Origin: Branchinecta lynchi
Taxonomy: Eukaryota; Arthropoda; Branchiopoda; Anostraca; Branchinectidae
NCBI GenBank assembly: GCA_023053575.1
Contig: JAKZAP010000008.1
Location: 335,001-399,000, forward strand
Direction of reading: 5' to 3'
Length of the DNA: 64,000 nucleotides
Positions 11,695 to 25,142 of the stretch are shown here, piece by piece. A model generated the notes under the pieces. It had not been told where the DNA came from. It saw only the letters and a program-made list of their open reading frames with translations, and did no database searches. The position numbers and the translations under genes were made by a program. Positions within the stretch are counted from its first letter, which is position 1, and every line of letters begins with the position of its first letter.

Positions 11695-13465
11695 CAGGGT
11701 TCGTGCGGCTCTGGAAATCAGGGAAAAGTCAGGGAATCTTTATTTGGTCAGGGAAATCAGGGAAAATCGTGAAAAGTCGCAGAAGGTCAGGGAAAGGACG
11801 AAGAAAGTTGGCAGGCATATCAGGGACCCCAAAAGATTAAGTTAGAACCAGTCACTTCCCGGCTCCGAGCACGGTGGGGGGAGTGGAGGGAGGGGGAATC
11901 CGGAATCGAGGTATTTATACATTTTGAACGGGTGATCGGATCTTAATGAAACTTGATATTTGGAAAAACCTCGTGTCTCAGACGACTCACTTCAAATCCA
12001 AACCGGATCTGGTGACTTTGGGGAGATGGAGGGGGTAGGCGGAAATCTTGGGAAACGCTTAGAGTGGAGGGATCGCGATGGAACTTGCTGGGAAGGACAA
12101 GCACAAGTCCGAGACACATCATTGACATAACCGGACCTGATTCGGGCACTGTGGGGGGAGGGGTGATTCTGGTGATCCAGTGAGTTCGGTGTTTCCAGAT
12201 GTGATAAGATGGTGAAACTCGGCAGGAATATAAGGGATCCGAATAGACCGATATGAGAATAGACGTTTCACGATTCGAACATCGTAGGAGGAGTGGAGGG
12301 ATGGGGAATCCGGAATCTAGTGGCATTTATAACTTTTGAACGGGAGACTGGATTTGAATGAAACATGGCAAGTGGAAAAAGCTGTTGTCTCAGAGGTTCC
12401 ATGTCAAGTCCGGACCGGATCCGATACTTGGGGAGAGTTGGAAGAGGGCACCGGAATTTTTGTGAAACGCTTAGTGTTGAGGGATCGGGATGGAATTTGG
12501 TGGGAAGAAAAAGCATAAGCATTAGATACGTTCTTGACGGAACCAGATCATGTTGGGGCTCTTTGGGGGGAGTTGGAGTGGATTTCCCGGAATTCCGGTG
12601 ATCGCAAGATAGGATACTTCCAGATGTGCTAAGGACGATGAAACTAGGCCGGCGTATTATTGACACGACCAAATTGATGCTCTAGGAAGACTTCCGTTCC
12701 TGGATCCGACCCTTTTTTGGGGAGTAGAGGGAGGGGGAATCCGGAAATTGCTGACTTCCGGAGGTTGCGAAAAAATGGTCCGGTTCAAGTGAAACTTTAT
12801 GGGTGATAAAAACCGACGAACCCATGCGGCCATGGTTGGGGGAGTGTGGGTGGGGGGCGGTCAGGAAACTTTGTGACATGCAGAGAAACCAAACGGATGG
12901 GCAGAATATAATGCAACTTGGACAGTACCAAGTTTATGCGGCCTAAGTTTGTCGTTTGGCGTCCGAACCGGATCCGACCAAGGGAGGCGGAGGAGGAAGT
13001 AGGAACCGAAAATTTCCAGATATGCTCCTATCCGAGTTAAACTTGATGGACGGGGAGAAGAGATGTTAGTATGTATCCGAGTCGTATTCGGCCACAGTAG
13101 GGGGAATCCCGAAAATGTTGTGGCTCGCATAGGGGTTAAACGAGTGGTGATTTAAAGGAAATTTGGAAAGTACAGAGATTGTCTGCCTTAGATGATATAG
13201 TTTAGGGTCTGTACCGGATCCGAGCACGGTGGGGAGGGGTATCGGAATTCCCGTATTCACTTCCTCGCTTCTCACACCACCTACTCGTAACAAGTGCCAT
13301 ATGAGCTCGTAGCTCTTGTTTTCAATAAATGAGTTAATTTGTTCACTTGGGTAATCAAAAGGTGTTGGAAAACTGCTGGAAAAGGTCAGGGAAAATCACC
13401 AAAAAAGGTCAGGGAAGTCAGGGAAAAGTCAGGGAAAAACTTGAAAGAGAAGCGCACGAACCCTA
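11695..13465 (+). mobile_element. DNA transposon-like element with CAGGGTTCGTGCG ends, copy 1
   Basis: The left end is CAGGGTTCGTGCG and the right end CGCACGAACCCT(A), a perfect 12-bp inverted repeat AGGGTTCGTGCG. It is flanked by CAAACA at 11689-11694 and again at 13466-13471, a 6-bp target duplication. Both subterminal regions carry runs of TCAGGGAAAA-type repeats. The body is made of the GATGAAACTTGG family units and has no transposase. A second copy is at 35287-38678. Confidence 0.75.
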
Positions 13466-13647
13466 CAAACAATACATTCTTTTGATTTCAAAGGGCACAT
13501 GATGATTTTTATCTCGAGAGTTTTTCTTACAGATTATCACAACAGACCTATTAATGGCAAATTTGTACCTTCATCCTGTTACCAAGCCTTGCAAGTACCA
13601 TATGAGCTTCTAGCTCCTGTTTTTATCGCACTTGAGCATACTCAAGT

Positions 13648-14440
13648 GCCATATAGCGGTTGTAATTTCTGTCGGTCTGTCTGTCTGTCGGTCTGTCCCG
13701 GTTTTGCTAGTTTGGGTACTTCCACGTATGCTAGGACGATGAAACTTGGCAGGCTTATAAGGGACCCAACCAGATTAACTTGGAAACAATCATTTCCCCG
13801 ATCCGGCCATCGTGGGGGGAGTGGAGGAATGGGCAATCCGGAAACTAGTAACTTGCCTAACTTTAGAACGGGTAATCGGACATGCATGAAACTTGACATG
13901 TGTCAAGAACAAGTGCTTCAGATGCTCAGTTTCAAATCCGGACCAGATCCGATAACTGAGAGGGGGGGGGGGGCACCGGAAATCTCGTAAAACGCTTAGA
14001 GTTGAGAGATCGGGATGCGACTTGGAGGGAAGAACAAGCTTAAGCCTTAGATGCATTATTGACAAAACAGGACCGGATCGTGTCACAGTGGGGGGAGTTG
14101 GAGGGGATTTTCCCAGTTCCGATGATGACGAGTTAAGGTACTTCCAGATTGGCTTTGACTGACCGTGAAACTTTGCATGCGTGTTAAGGACTCTATCAGA
14201 TTGGCTTAAAAATAGTCCCCCCTCCGATCCGGTCATAGTTGGAGGAAGAAATAGTTGTCAATGAGTGGTATAACCATTTCAGATTTACTAGATCAAGACA
14301 ATTTTCTGATGAAATGAATATCGGGAGAGAGATCCAGCCTTGAAAACTGCAAACCGTATCTGACAAACATACTAACTGTTCTTACAAGTGTCATATGAGC
14401 CTTCAGCTCTTTTTTTATTTTTATTTTTTTTTTCATTTAA
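13648..14440 (+). repeat. GATGAAACTTGG family copy with AAGTGCCATAT ends
   Basis: Opens at CAAGTGCCATATAGCGGTTG followed by CTGTC(G/T) repeats. It runs through one and a half internal units and closes at ACAAGTGTCATATGAGCCTT, followed by a T-rich tail. Start and end phrases are direct, not inverted, repeats of each other. Confidence 0.55.
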
Positions 14441-14844
14441 CCTTTCAGTTGCTTTTTCGCATCTTTTAATTTCTACAGGATACAGAGCTGGATTATACAG
14501 AGGTTATCCTTTTTTCACTGTCCCAAAAATATGAATTCATAGTTTTCTATGTTCTCTCATGAAAATTATTAGTTTAATCTCGAAAAAAGGCCAGGGAAAA
14601 CGAACCAAGGCAGAGAAAGTGTTTGGAATTAATTATTCAGGCTAATGGGGTGGAGAGACGATCGGAGTATTGGGTCGCGGACTGGAAATGAAAACGGAAA
14701 ACTTCCCTGGCCAAATGAATGAAAATGGAAGAAACCTTGTAGTCTTTCCCCGTCGTTAGTTCGTAATCTTAAGCACAATATTTGTGTAAAGCTTGCACAG
14801 CTTAAAAAAGAATCAGTAGACCACTGGCGGTATAGTAATTATAA

Positions 14845-15804
<960 letters not shown>

Positions 15805-16052
15805 ACGCTTGCCATTTTTTTATTTATTAGTGATACTTTCGACGTTTTTTTCCCACACATTTGAAATTCCTGCCGAAACATTCAACTTTCCGCGGTGCTT
15901 TCAGCTCGTGGAATGACTTTCCGGGAATGCTGCTTCGGTTGCCGAAGCGCGAAAACCGGGTTGGAAAGTTCGGCAACTTTCCAAAGTAGCGCGAAAACCA
16001 TTGGAAAGTGATTCCGACTTTGCTTTCCAGCTCGCGAAAACCCTCCTCTAGT
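15805..16052 (+). repeat. Dispersed repeat with GAAAGTT/AACTTTC phrases
   Basis: About 248 bp, including CTTGCCATTTTTT, CATTCAACTTTCCGCGG and CGAAGCGCGAAAACC. The same sequence occurs inverted at 48744-48996 next to the Polinton. No TIR or target duplication was identified. Confidence 0.7.
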
Positions 16053-16078
16053 CTCGACCACAGAAAAGTTCTCAATTA

Positions 16079-16501
16079 GAGGATTGACTTGGATTCATAG
16101 CGAAAGTACAGCAGCTACCCTGCTCCGCTATCTTGACTAACGGGTGGGTCCCAACTACAATAAGGCTCTACATTATGGGATTAACTTGGGTTCAGAGCGA
16201 GAGCAGCAGCTACCCTGCTACCGTTATCTTGACTAATGGGCCAGTCGCGCTACAAAAAGACTCGCAATTGGATGATTGACTTGGGTTCAGAGAGAAAACA
16301 CAGCAGCTACCCTGCCACGGCTATCTTGACTAATCGGTGGGTCCCAACTACAAAAAGGCTCTACATTATGGGATTGACTTGGGTTCAGAGCGAGAGTAGC
16401 AGCTACAAAAAGACTCGCAATTGGATGATTGACTTGGGTTCAGAGAGAAAGCACAGCAGCTACCCTGCCACAGCTATCTTGACTAACGGGTGGGTCCCAA
16501 T
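16079..16501 (+). repeat. Tandem repeat (GATTGACTTGGGTTCAGAG units)
   Basis: Five units of roughly 75-95 bp. Each has GATT(G/A)ACTTGG(G/A)TTCA, most with CAGCAGCTACCCTGC and TATCTTGACTAA. Alternate units are more alike, giving a higher-order period of about 180 bp. Confidence 0.75.
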
Positions 16502-17050
16502 TACAACAAGACCAAAGGTTTTGATGGGATCCCAAAATTTTAATATTTGCTCTCGACAATTCGGTCCTGTTGATATTCGGTCTTCAACAGACTTCTCGAA
16601 CATTTTTACTTTTAAAATTTACAGCCAATGGTAATAATCAGAGAAGACCAAATTCCTATTTGACAGGGCAAACCGGATACGCCAGCTTTGACCAGAGTGC
16701 TCGTTTTAGCTCTATTCCCGGCGTTGCATGTCGACTTAAAGAGCTAGTTACATCGAGAAGCGAACTAAGAACCCATCGATCTACAGTCTGGCGCTCTAAC
16801 GGTTAAGCTAACTGTCTCTGTCTTACGTTAGGACTCGCCTGCAGTAAACAATTACAATTTTTCGAGTCTACCAAGTTAAATTTCAAAAACGAATTCATCG
16901 AGTGTACGATGAGTCCGTTGATGTATCAGTCCCAAGTAAGAACCTCTAATCCAATTAAGAATGAACCAAGTTTCCGGTTTGGCTGGATTCCGTGTAACGT
17001 CTTGTCCGGCGAGTTAATCTCAGCATGTATCCTCACCCTGTATCGACTAT
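16502..17050 (-). mobile_element. GGGATCCC family, truncated inverted copy
   Basis: Begins CAAGACCAAAGGTTTTGATG then GGATCCCAAAA, the family's right end read in reverse. It continues through degraded interior (GGCTGGATTCCG, CTTGTCCGGCGAG) without the other end. Confidence 0.55.
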
Positions 17051-17152
17051 CGGGTGTATGAGAGTAATTCAAAGAAATATCGGACTAGACGCGTTGGTTA
17101 TTGAGCTGGTTATTAAGACTAAGACTTGTCTCGAGACCAAGGCTATTAAGAT

Positions 17153-17869
17153 CAGTGGTTCCCAACCGTTGGTACGCGTGCCCAAAGGGGTACGCGAGAC
17201 CCTTGCAAGGGGTACGTAAAGGGACCAAAATTGATTTAGTCTGTAGAAATCTCGCCTCACTCATTTTTGATTGCCGAAAGCCTAATATTACCAGCAGAGG
17301 CATCACCAGCTAAAACGTATCTTTAGGGGCAAAGTTTTTTACTGGCCAACAGGGCATTTTTACCGACTTTTTTTTTTTTTAAGTAACTGCTTTTACGAAA
17401 AATCACGGTGCTTCGCGCCTACTCTTTTCTTTTTAATCGTCTGGCCGACCTTTTGGGGGGGGATGGCCTCTGATTACAAGCCCTAGTGAAAGTCAGTGAA
17501 ATAATGTTGATTCAAAATCAGCTAGACTACCTGTTCCTGTGTCAACCAATGTTGTTCCAAGAAGAATCGAAGACATTGCAAGTGATTTTGTCATTTAGGT
17601 TGCGAATTAATCGAACGAAAAAGTTTTACAGAAACAGGCTGACTTTAAAAAATATTCCGCTAACGACGTCGAGCAGAGATTTGATAAAAATTTTGCAACA
17701 AAACAGCCTCTAGTGATTGCCTCATTGATTTTGTATATATTTATACACATGCTTGGCGTATCATTTATGATAATAACTGTTGTCTTTTTCACGTTCTGAG
17801 AAAGGGGGTATGTAAACTTTTCGAACCTTGATTAGGGGTACGCACTACGGAAAAGGTTGGGAACCACTG
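17153..17869. mobile_element. hAT-type non-autonomous transposon
   Basis: Terminal inverted repeats CAGTGGTTCCCAACC and GGTTGGGAACCACTG bound 717 bp. It is flanked by a perfect 8-bp target duplication ATTAAGAT (17145-17152 and 17870-17877). CAGTGGTTCCCAACC ends with 8-bp duplications are typical of hAT elements. The interior has short open stretches (for example 17486-17713) but no intact transposase, so it is probably a deletion derivative. Confidence 0.88.
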
Positions 17870-18149
17870 ATTAAGATGATATAACTGTAACAGTGTAGGG
17901 TCGTGTAGTGAAAAAAATTGTCCAGCACATTGTTCTACAGATGAACTTGCAACTTATTTACCTTTTTCAAAAGTGCGTACGTTTCGTGTTTTTTCCTCGT
18001 ATAGAATTATGCAATTACCGTTTAAAGCATACCTCATACTATTTAATGTTCATGTTTCAGTATTAAAAACTATTGAATACTGTAAAACTAGGCTGTGCTC
18101 TTAACAATTTATCCGCAATACAGAGCAACAGAAAATGTTTTCGCCCCTG

Positions 18150-18480
18150 AATAAGTCTTGAGAAATTTCGAGTAATCGAACTGATCAGAGTTAAAAATCC
18201 CATCAGATAATACACTTGAACTTTGCTGATTCACCGTTAACCGCATCTTGGGTAACGCTGTTCCAAGGATCAACAGTTCTATTACCAAAGCCCCATTCAT
18301 AAACGTTCTTGTGGAATCTTGATTTTGCAAGGTTGAACACGTGCCCCCGATGGTGACGGCTAATGATGAAGCTTATTAATTGTCGAATTGTCATAACTTC
18401 CATTGATTAATTTGAATGTTTCAATCAAGTCTCCTCTGAAAGATCTGTATGCGATGAAAGGAAGGCACAACTTGGCTAAT
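18150..18480 (-). pseudogene. LINE reverse transcriptase C-terminal fragment
   Basis: Minus-strand reading gives RGDLIETFKLINGSYDN and, after a frame break, RGHVFNLAKSRFHKNVYEWG then VDPWNSVTQDAVNGES. This order (RGDLIE-FK, RGH-F-L-K-R, WNSLP-like) is the conserved tail of CR1/L2-type non-LTR polyproteins. Frame breaks and missing ends make it a pseudogene. Confidence 0.7.
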
Positions 18481-18554
18481 CTCACGGCAGATGGTGTAGA
18501 CCTGGTACGAACTTTGTGGCTCTCCATTGAATTCTTGCGGAAGCCTCAGTATCA

Positions 18555-18752
18555 TAATTGTAATATGGCCTCGCAGGGGGTGTGGCCATAGATAGATAGA
18601 TAGATAGATACTTTAATTTTAGCCGTTAGGCCATACACAAAATCATACATTTCTAAACACTTCGAGAGAGCGATTATATAAACTCACATGTAAAACGCTT
18701 TAAGCCTCAATATCGTAATGGTAATATGGCCTCGCAGGGGTGTGGCCATATT
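18555..18752 (+). repeat. Duplicated TATGGCCTCGCAGGG segment around a GATA tract
   Basis: The phrase GTAATATGGCCTCGCAGGG plus GTGTGGCCATA occurs at about 18559 and again at about 18722. Between them lie a (GATA)n microsatellite at 18592-18610 and TACTTTAATTTTAGCCGTTA. This looks like a LINE-type 3' tail inserted in reverse, flanked by duplicated sequence. Confidence 0.45.
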
Positions 18753-19134
18753 CAACGATCGACTTGAACAGAAGTCTTTGGCTGTTTTAAGCCCTTTTTT
18801 CAGGTCCGCTGGCTTCTAGCAAAAACTCAGTAAAATTAGTTTTACGCATCAATGGCATGATACGCGAACACTCGTCGGGAGCATAATGCGCATGGAAAGT
18901 AGTGAATCTTGACAAGTGCCAAGATTAGTGAGGTTTCGTTAGCTGGCTTAGTATGTAACATATGAAATTTGGGTCTGGCGGGTTTAAGAATTAATTAATG
19001 AGGGGATAGAAGTAGACTGCACTGACATTAAAGTTTACCTCAACTTATTTTTCCATCATTTAACTGAATACTCTGCATTATTTTGGTTATATAAAAGGAT
19101 TTTGTTTTTCACTATTTACTCTAGTAAATAGTGG

Positions 19135-19215
19135 TATTCAGGTATTCAGGTATTCAAGGTATATGAAGAAGGTATATGAAGGTATTCATATACCTTCAAA
19201 TAGAGGTATTCAGAA
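19135..19215 (+). repeat. GGTATTCA minisatellite
   Basis: Imperfect repeats of GGTATTCA and GGTATATGAA, with inverted pieces (ATACCTTCA). Short and of simple-sequence origin. Confidence 0.7.
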
Positions 19216-19982
19216 TACCTACAGCCGTCCTCACAACGCAAAATTCTACTATCACGCGGAAAATTTGAATCTCAATACAAACGCGACTGTGGCGAGTGAC
19301 CAGCTCGCGGGAGGTAGCTCACTGCCTGATCACTTGTTTTTCGTAAAGCGTTTTCGTCAAGCATACAAACACAGGCACAAGCGCATTGGGGTACCACAAA
19401 TCACACGGAAATTCCACGATATGAAAATCCATTATTCGTGAATAGCGGAGAAACGAAGTAACGCATTTTCGTCAGGTCTTCATGCTTCTTTAAGTGAAAA
19501 ACAGATGGGTAACTGGATTGTCCTATCTGAGCCCTTTTCCGTTAACCTATAAAGACACGACGGGTCCTTGAACGTCACTTACAGTCATAAACAAATCAAA
19601 TTTTCTTTACCATTAGATGTAATGTTCTTTATTCTCATTCCGTAAGTATTTATTTCATACGTTTATAATAGGCAACGGTCAACGATTTTTTCCATCGCTG
19701 CTTGCAACGGTCTAGTTTATTGCTCTGAAAGTTGTAAATTAGAGCGGTATCGTATTTTAAATTTTCTTCGGGTTCCCCATTTGTTTTAGTAATTCCCAGC
19801 TAGAAGCGAGTGATTTTAAGACGTAAAGAATGTTTTGTTTCTTCCCTGTAAGTATTGTAAGTGTTGTTGAATGTGTAAGTTGATTACAGTACCCCTCAGT
19901 TTTAAGAAATAGAAACAAATAAATTTTGAGAAAAGTTTCTCCTAATTTTCTTGTTCTGGCAAGAAATTGCGCGCTGCAACTC

Positions 19983-20880
19983 ATTCAAATTCAAATCGTT
20001 TATTGATAAACCAACTTCCTAGCTTTCTTCGTTAGAAGATGCTAAATTACGCTGGTCATACAGTAATAAAATAAATAAATTACACTAAGTATTCGCTTTT
20101 GTTTTGTACTTGGGGTCCCCATACCGGGCAGCAGTATTCCGAAAGGGGCGCACGTGGGTAAGGTATGCGAGGCGAAGTTCAGGAAGTGTAAAGCCAAGCC
20201 TGCGCATTGACACTAAGGTCAGCAGTGAGCAATTTTCTTTTCGCACTACGCTTTCAACGTGATCCTTGAATGAGCAGTCGGTAGTGAAAGTTACTCCCAA
20301 AATAGTAGCACTTCTTGTAATTGGGAACGGCGATACAGACATGGCGATATCGCGTTTGAGCATGTTGAATCCGAGTACTTTTGATTTTTGACGGTTAACT
20401 TCAAGCATGCTTGTTTTGCACTGTTCCTCAAACTCTGAAAAAAGGGTAGGGGCGAACTGTGGGACAGTGGTTAGACCTTCCAGTAAGTATTTCAAAAGCA
20501 ACGAGACATCATCCACGAACTTATACCGTTCTTCAGTTCCAGAGAGGATGTCATTTATCACAGCTAGGAAAAGTAGCGCTGCTAATTTCGTACCCTGCGT
20601 TGCACCACATGTAAGGTCGCTCCATTCAGAGTTCAGGTCGTCTGGAATCAGTCCGTAGATGCACTGGTGTCTGTCGCGTAAAAAATCTATGACCAAGAGT
20701 AAAATGTGCTTCTTTGCGCCCATCGCTTTGAGACTCATTGCTGCTATCAGGTGCTTTAAAAGATCGAATGCTTTTCGGTAGTCGACTAGTAACACATCCA
20801 CGATGGCACTAGGTTTGTCTAGCCACTCTACTATGAGGTGATAGAGACGGACTAAGTAAACTGCTGTTCTGCCGCCTCAT
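19983..20880 (-). pseudogene. 5'-truncated non-LTR retrotransposon (RT fragment)
   Basis: On the minus strand an open frame of about 240 residues shows LLVDYRKAFDLLKH (motif A region), a GATQGTKLAALLFLAVINDI block (motif B) and FVDDVSLL (motif C, FVDD). The thumb then contains LGVTF. Conservation extends upstream to about 20880 without an ATG (LYHLIVEWLDKPS). The 3' end has AAACGATTTGAATTTGAA, a short tail repeat. Motifs fit the I/Nimb-like LINE group; endonuclease and ORF1 are missing. Confidence 0.8.
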
Positions 20881-21198
20881 ACCCTGTACAGCGTGTTTAA
20901 CCGAGTCGACATCCCCTCGCAGTTCAGTTTCATTGGACCGTATTTAAAGACAAAAAAGTACACAATTAACATTCCTGCCAGGAAACCGCGAAAGGAGTGC
21001 ATGGCTAGACCAGGGAAATAACCGATACTAATTAAACAACAAACAGAATCGACTAACTGAATACTCTATATAAAGAAAAAGGGAGGGGACGAAAAAAATA
21101 ACCAATGGTTTTCAACTTTAAAGGAAAAAGAGAGAAAAATAAGGGAAACATGGAACGAGAAAGAAAAAAAAACAGGGGAGGAGTCTGAAGGAGGATAA

Positions 21199-21414
<216 letters not shown>

Positions 21415-21534
21415 TGATCTTAAAAAACATTCTGGTTTAGAATTTCGTACTTTTTCAGTAGTAGGCAAACCCGTTGCTACTGGTTTTGGTACTGGTTGCT
21501 ACGTTTTGGTGTATCCAGTTTTGCCCTGTTCCTG

Positions 21535-22910
21535 TTTTTGGGATCCCAAAACGTAAGTGGAGGGATACCTATGACATCGCAAAAGTTGTCCGTCCGTCCG
21601 TCCGTCCGTCTGTCCGTCCGTCTGTAAGCACGATAACTCTCGAAGGGAATGAGATATTTTGATGAAACTTGGTGTGAGGGTTCGTTGGGTCGTCGGACCA
21701 GTCAAGTTCGTAGATGGGCTTTGTAGCTCTACATTTAGGGGTGGGGGAGGGGATTCAAATTAAGGGACAAACAAAATAATTTGAAACAGCTAATGTGATA
21801 GTCGATTATGGGGTAAGAAGACATGCTGAACACGATGGTGAAAACCATTTTGTCATTGGACAAGTAGTTCGCCCGGAATCCGGCCAAAACCGGAAAGTTT
21901 GTTGAAAGTAAAAGTTTTATTTGAAGTTGATTAGATGTTCGATTTAGGGGTAGGAAGACATGCTGAAGACGATGGTGAAAATTATTTTCTCGACAGACAA
22001 GTATTTCGCCCGGAATCCGGCCCAGACCGGAAAGTTTGTTGAAAGTAAAAGTTTTATTTGAAATTGATTAGATGTTCGATTTAGGGGTAGGAAGACATGC
22101 TGAAGACGATGGTGAAAACTATTTTCTCGATGGACAAGTATTTCGCCCGGAATCCGGCCCAAACCGGAAAGTTTATTGAAAGTAAAAGTTTTATTTGAAG
22201 TTGATTAAATGTTTGATTTAGAGGTAGGGAGACATGCTGAAGACGATGGTGAAAACTATTTTCTCGACGGACAAGTATTTCGACCGGAATCCGGCCCAAA
22301 CCGGAAAGTTTGTCAAAATTAAAAGTTTTATTTGGAGTTGATTACATGTTCGATTTAGGGCAAGAAGACATGCTGAACACTTATGTGGAAACAAGTTTCT
22401 ACCCGGACATGTAGTTCGTCCGGAATCCGGCCAAAACCGGAAAACTGTGGGAAGTCAAAGTTTTATTTCTAGTTGATTAGATAAGCGATTTAGGGGTAAG
22501 AAGAGATGCTGAGTCCCTGTGTGACAATCGTATTTTACCCGGACATATAGTTCGACCGGAATCCGGCTGGAATCGGAAAATTTGTTATAAGCTAAATTTC
22601 TATTTGAAGTTGATTAGATGTTCATTACTGGGGAAAGAAGAGTTCTGGAGTTCGGCCGGAACCGGGAAATTGGCAGAAGTGGCAGGAAGTTTTCGTCAGA
22701 ACAGATATGACTTATGGTAAACACACATGCTGAATCCAAATCTGAACTTGGTTTTCTCAGGTGATTAGCCATTTGGCCTTAATCTGTTTCTGAATTTTAA
22801 TTGTAAAAATGTTCAAGGAGTCTGGCGAAGATTGGATCTGGCTAAGACAAGACCCAGTTGTCTGGATCAGATATTGAATTTTTGGGATCCCATCGAAACC
22901 TTTGGTCTTG
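21535..22910 (+). mobile_element. GGGATCCC-palindrome repeat family, longest copy
   Basis: Opens TTTTTGGGATCCCAAAACG and closes TTTTTGGGATCCCATCGAAA then CCTTTGGTCTTG. The start contains the perfect 16-bp palindrome TTTTGGGATCCCAAAA. A (GTCC)n/(GTCT)n tract lies near 21590. The interior has five or six tandem units of about 137 bp (for example 21944-22080, 22081-22217), each with GACATGCTGAA, CGGACAAGTA-like and CGGAATCCGG(C) phrases. No transposase is present. Confidence 0.8.
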
Positions 22911-23342
22911 TTTTTTTACCTGTTTAAACAGCCAAATCTGTTTTTTGGGGGGAACCCCCCTTATCAGTACAACAAATCTTTTAACTCAAGATTTACATCA
23001 TTTCTAAATGCCACATTCCAAAAGAGACCGATTTGTCAACCTTACCAGTGACCCACGCGAAATGTGGATGCGATGACGGCTATCAAAAATATTGAGCAAG
23101 AATTAAGCAATAGTAGGAACAACAGCAAAAAATGGTAACTTCAGATACTGTAAATATTTATTCAGCTCAAGCTGACGGCGAATTGCATTTGACTGAGCTA
23201 AATGGATACGTAGTCAGCTAAGTCTTAGACTACTGATGCAGCTTTCCGCCGACCCTTCGTGGCAGCAGCCGTCTTCGGGTCCAATATGAAAAAGTGCGCA
23301 AGCGCTCAAACGTGATGTGTAAAAGTAAAACGTATATCATAT

Positions 23343-23765
23343 CAGGGATGGGCGAATCCGATCATGAAAGGATTCGAATCCGAATCCAGGGCTAGGTCCG
23401 AATTTACTATTTCATGCTGAGGATTTGAATCCGGATTCGAATCCGAACTTAACAAAAATTAAATCATGTTCATAGGTTATAGTTTAAAAATCAGAGGTGA
23501 CAAAAACACTGATATTTCAGGTAATCAGGTAATGTGATAGATTACTTAACATATTTGGTGGTGGACACCAAACAAATTTGATTGTCTAAAGCCCACTGCG
23601 TAAAAATTGGGAAAACTGAAACTGAAAGGATGTAGAATAGAAATTTGAGCGGATTCGTAAGATTGAGGGTTTGGAATCCGAGTCCGAAACCGAATCCAGC
23701 CTGAGAAGCAGAAGATTCGAATCCGGCCAAAAGGACGAATCCGGATTCGGATTCGCCCAGCTCTG
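23343..23765. mobile_element. hAT-type MITE (GGGCGAATCCG family), copy 1
   Basis: 423 bp from CAGGGATGGGCGAATCCGA to CGGATTCGCCCAGCTCTG. It is flanked by a perfect 8-bp duplication TATCATAT (23335-23342 and 23766-23773). The interior repeats GAATCCGAATCC. No protein is encoded. A second copy is at 30870-31285. Confidence 0.9.
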
Positions 23766-23773
23766 TATCATAT

Positions 23774-25142
23774 ATTGTGCACGAACAGCCTAATAACCAT
23801 TCGCCCTTGACTTTTAATTTATTGGTCAATACAGGCCCAGTTACCAGCGTTTGGATGTGGGGGGGGGAGGTGGAGTGTCACCGAAAGATACATCTAGATG
23901 GGTCTTTGGGTAGGTCCAAAGACCAGTCTTCGGAATTGAATCTGCAAAAACGCTCATTGAGCTTTCGGAGACAAAAGTGAATGAAAGTGTTGCAGGTTGT
24001 AGACCTTTCTGCCCTTCAGAAAAAGAGGAAAAAAGTAGATGAAAAGCAAAGTGGTCTCATGGAGAAGCTTTCTTCATTTAAAAGGCGCTGTTGACACTCA
24101 TTTTGACGCGGTTGTGTGTTTTTCTGGTCCGTTTCTGAAGTTTTCACTTAGTCAATCAGTAGTGTGTTCGTAGTTCTTTAATTTTGTTTTTGATCTGTGT
24201 TCATGGATAAACTTACTCATCAAAGTCTCTCGTCTTGGATACTATGTTGTTGTTTTTTTAAGGTGAGATCCTAGTTGTTTCACCAGAATAGTCTTTTCTT
24301 ATTTTGCAGAAGATGGGGTCGTGAGATTTTTTCATCCAAAGAATCTGTTTTTTATCCTATATTGTCCTATATTTTGATGTAAAAATCCTATATCAGATAT
24401 ATATTTTAGCCTTAGGTCACTCCCAGGCCTGCCCTTGCCAAGGAGGACCGAAATGTAGCTATAATAAAACGTAGCTGACTTGCGTGTTTTGACCGTCAAA
24501 TATTAACGAATCTGATTTCGTGCTTATTCCAAAAGAAAGCTGAAGCACTTGGTTTGCAGCAGATATTATGTTCTTAATTTATCATTCCCGTTTTACTGAT
24601 TCAGAGGCAAAAAGCAAAATTAAGGTTGTCCAGAATTTGAAGGGGTGTTCAAAGAAGCATCCGTCTACTGTATTCGTACAGCCTGTACCTTTCGTACGTG
24701 CTGAAACAGGAATATTATATTTTTGTTTGATAAGAGGCCGGAACACAATCTCAGTGGCATACTGATGAGCTCCAAATCTGTAGACTGATCGTAAAAAAGG
24801 GCAAAGCATTGTGACAAAAAATTCGAAGGTTGATGACTGTCATAGTTCATTATCATCTCGGGGCTTAGAGAAGATTATTTCTGATGACTTTTAGTGGGCT
24901 TGACGAGGGATATAATGGGAAAGTTGCAGATGAAGCAACTTTTTCTGTGAGAAAGCCCACAGTCTCCACTTTATTTTCTCGCGAATGTCACGCCGAGATT
25001 CTTGTTTAGCATATGAGGCCCTCGTAAGCTTTCGGGAAAAGGTGGATGAAAATTGTCGAAACGTTTCCTGGCCAGGGAGTGGCTTAGCCGATTTACCTGA
25101 ACTACGTGCGTCTGTTACTCTGAATTTGTGTAACATTCCATA
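23774..25142 (+). other. RUVBL2 intron 4, no recognised feature
   Basis: Non-coding sequence with a G-run near 23860. Short open stretches show no family signature. Nothing supportable was seen. Confidence 0.4.

Noticed and set aside
12268..12672. Minus-strand frames of 127-134 codons in the GATGAAACTTGG repeats
   Set aside because: The same Pro-rich frames recur wherever the repeat occurs (also 11943-12326 and 13790-14236), so they are translations of repeat DNA.
13499..13990. A 163-codon gene
   Set aside because: It lies in repeat-family sequence, with its (GTCT)n tract and G-runs translated; low-complexity artefact.
18592..18610. Regulatory GATA-factor site cluster
   Set aside because: A simple (GATA)n microsatellite at a retroelement tail is the simpler reading.
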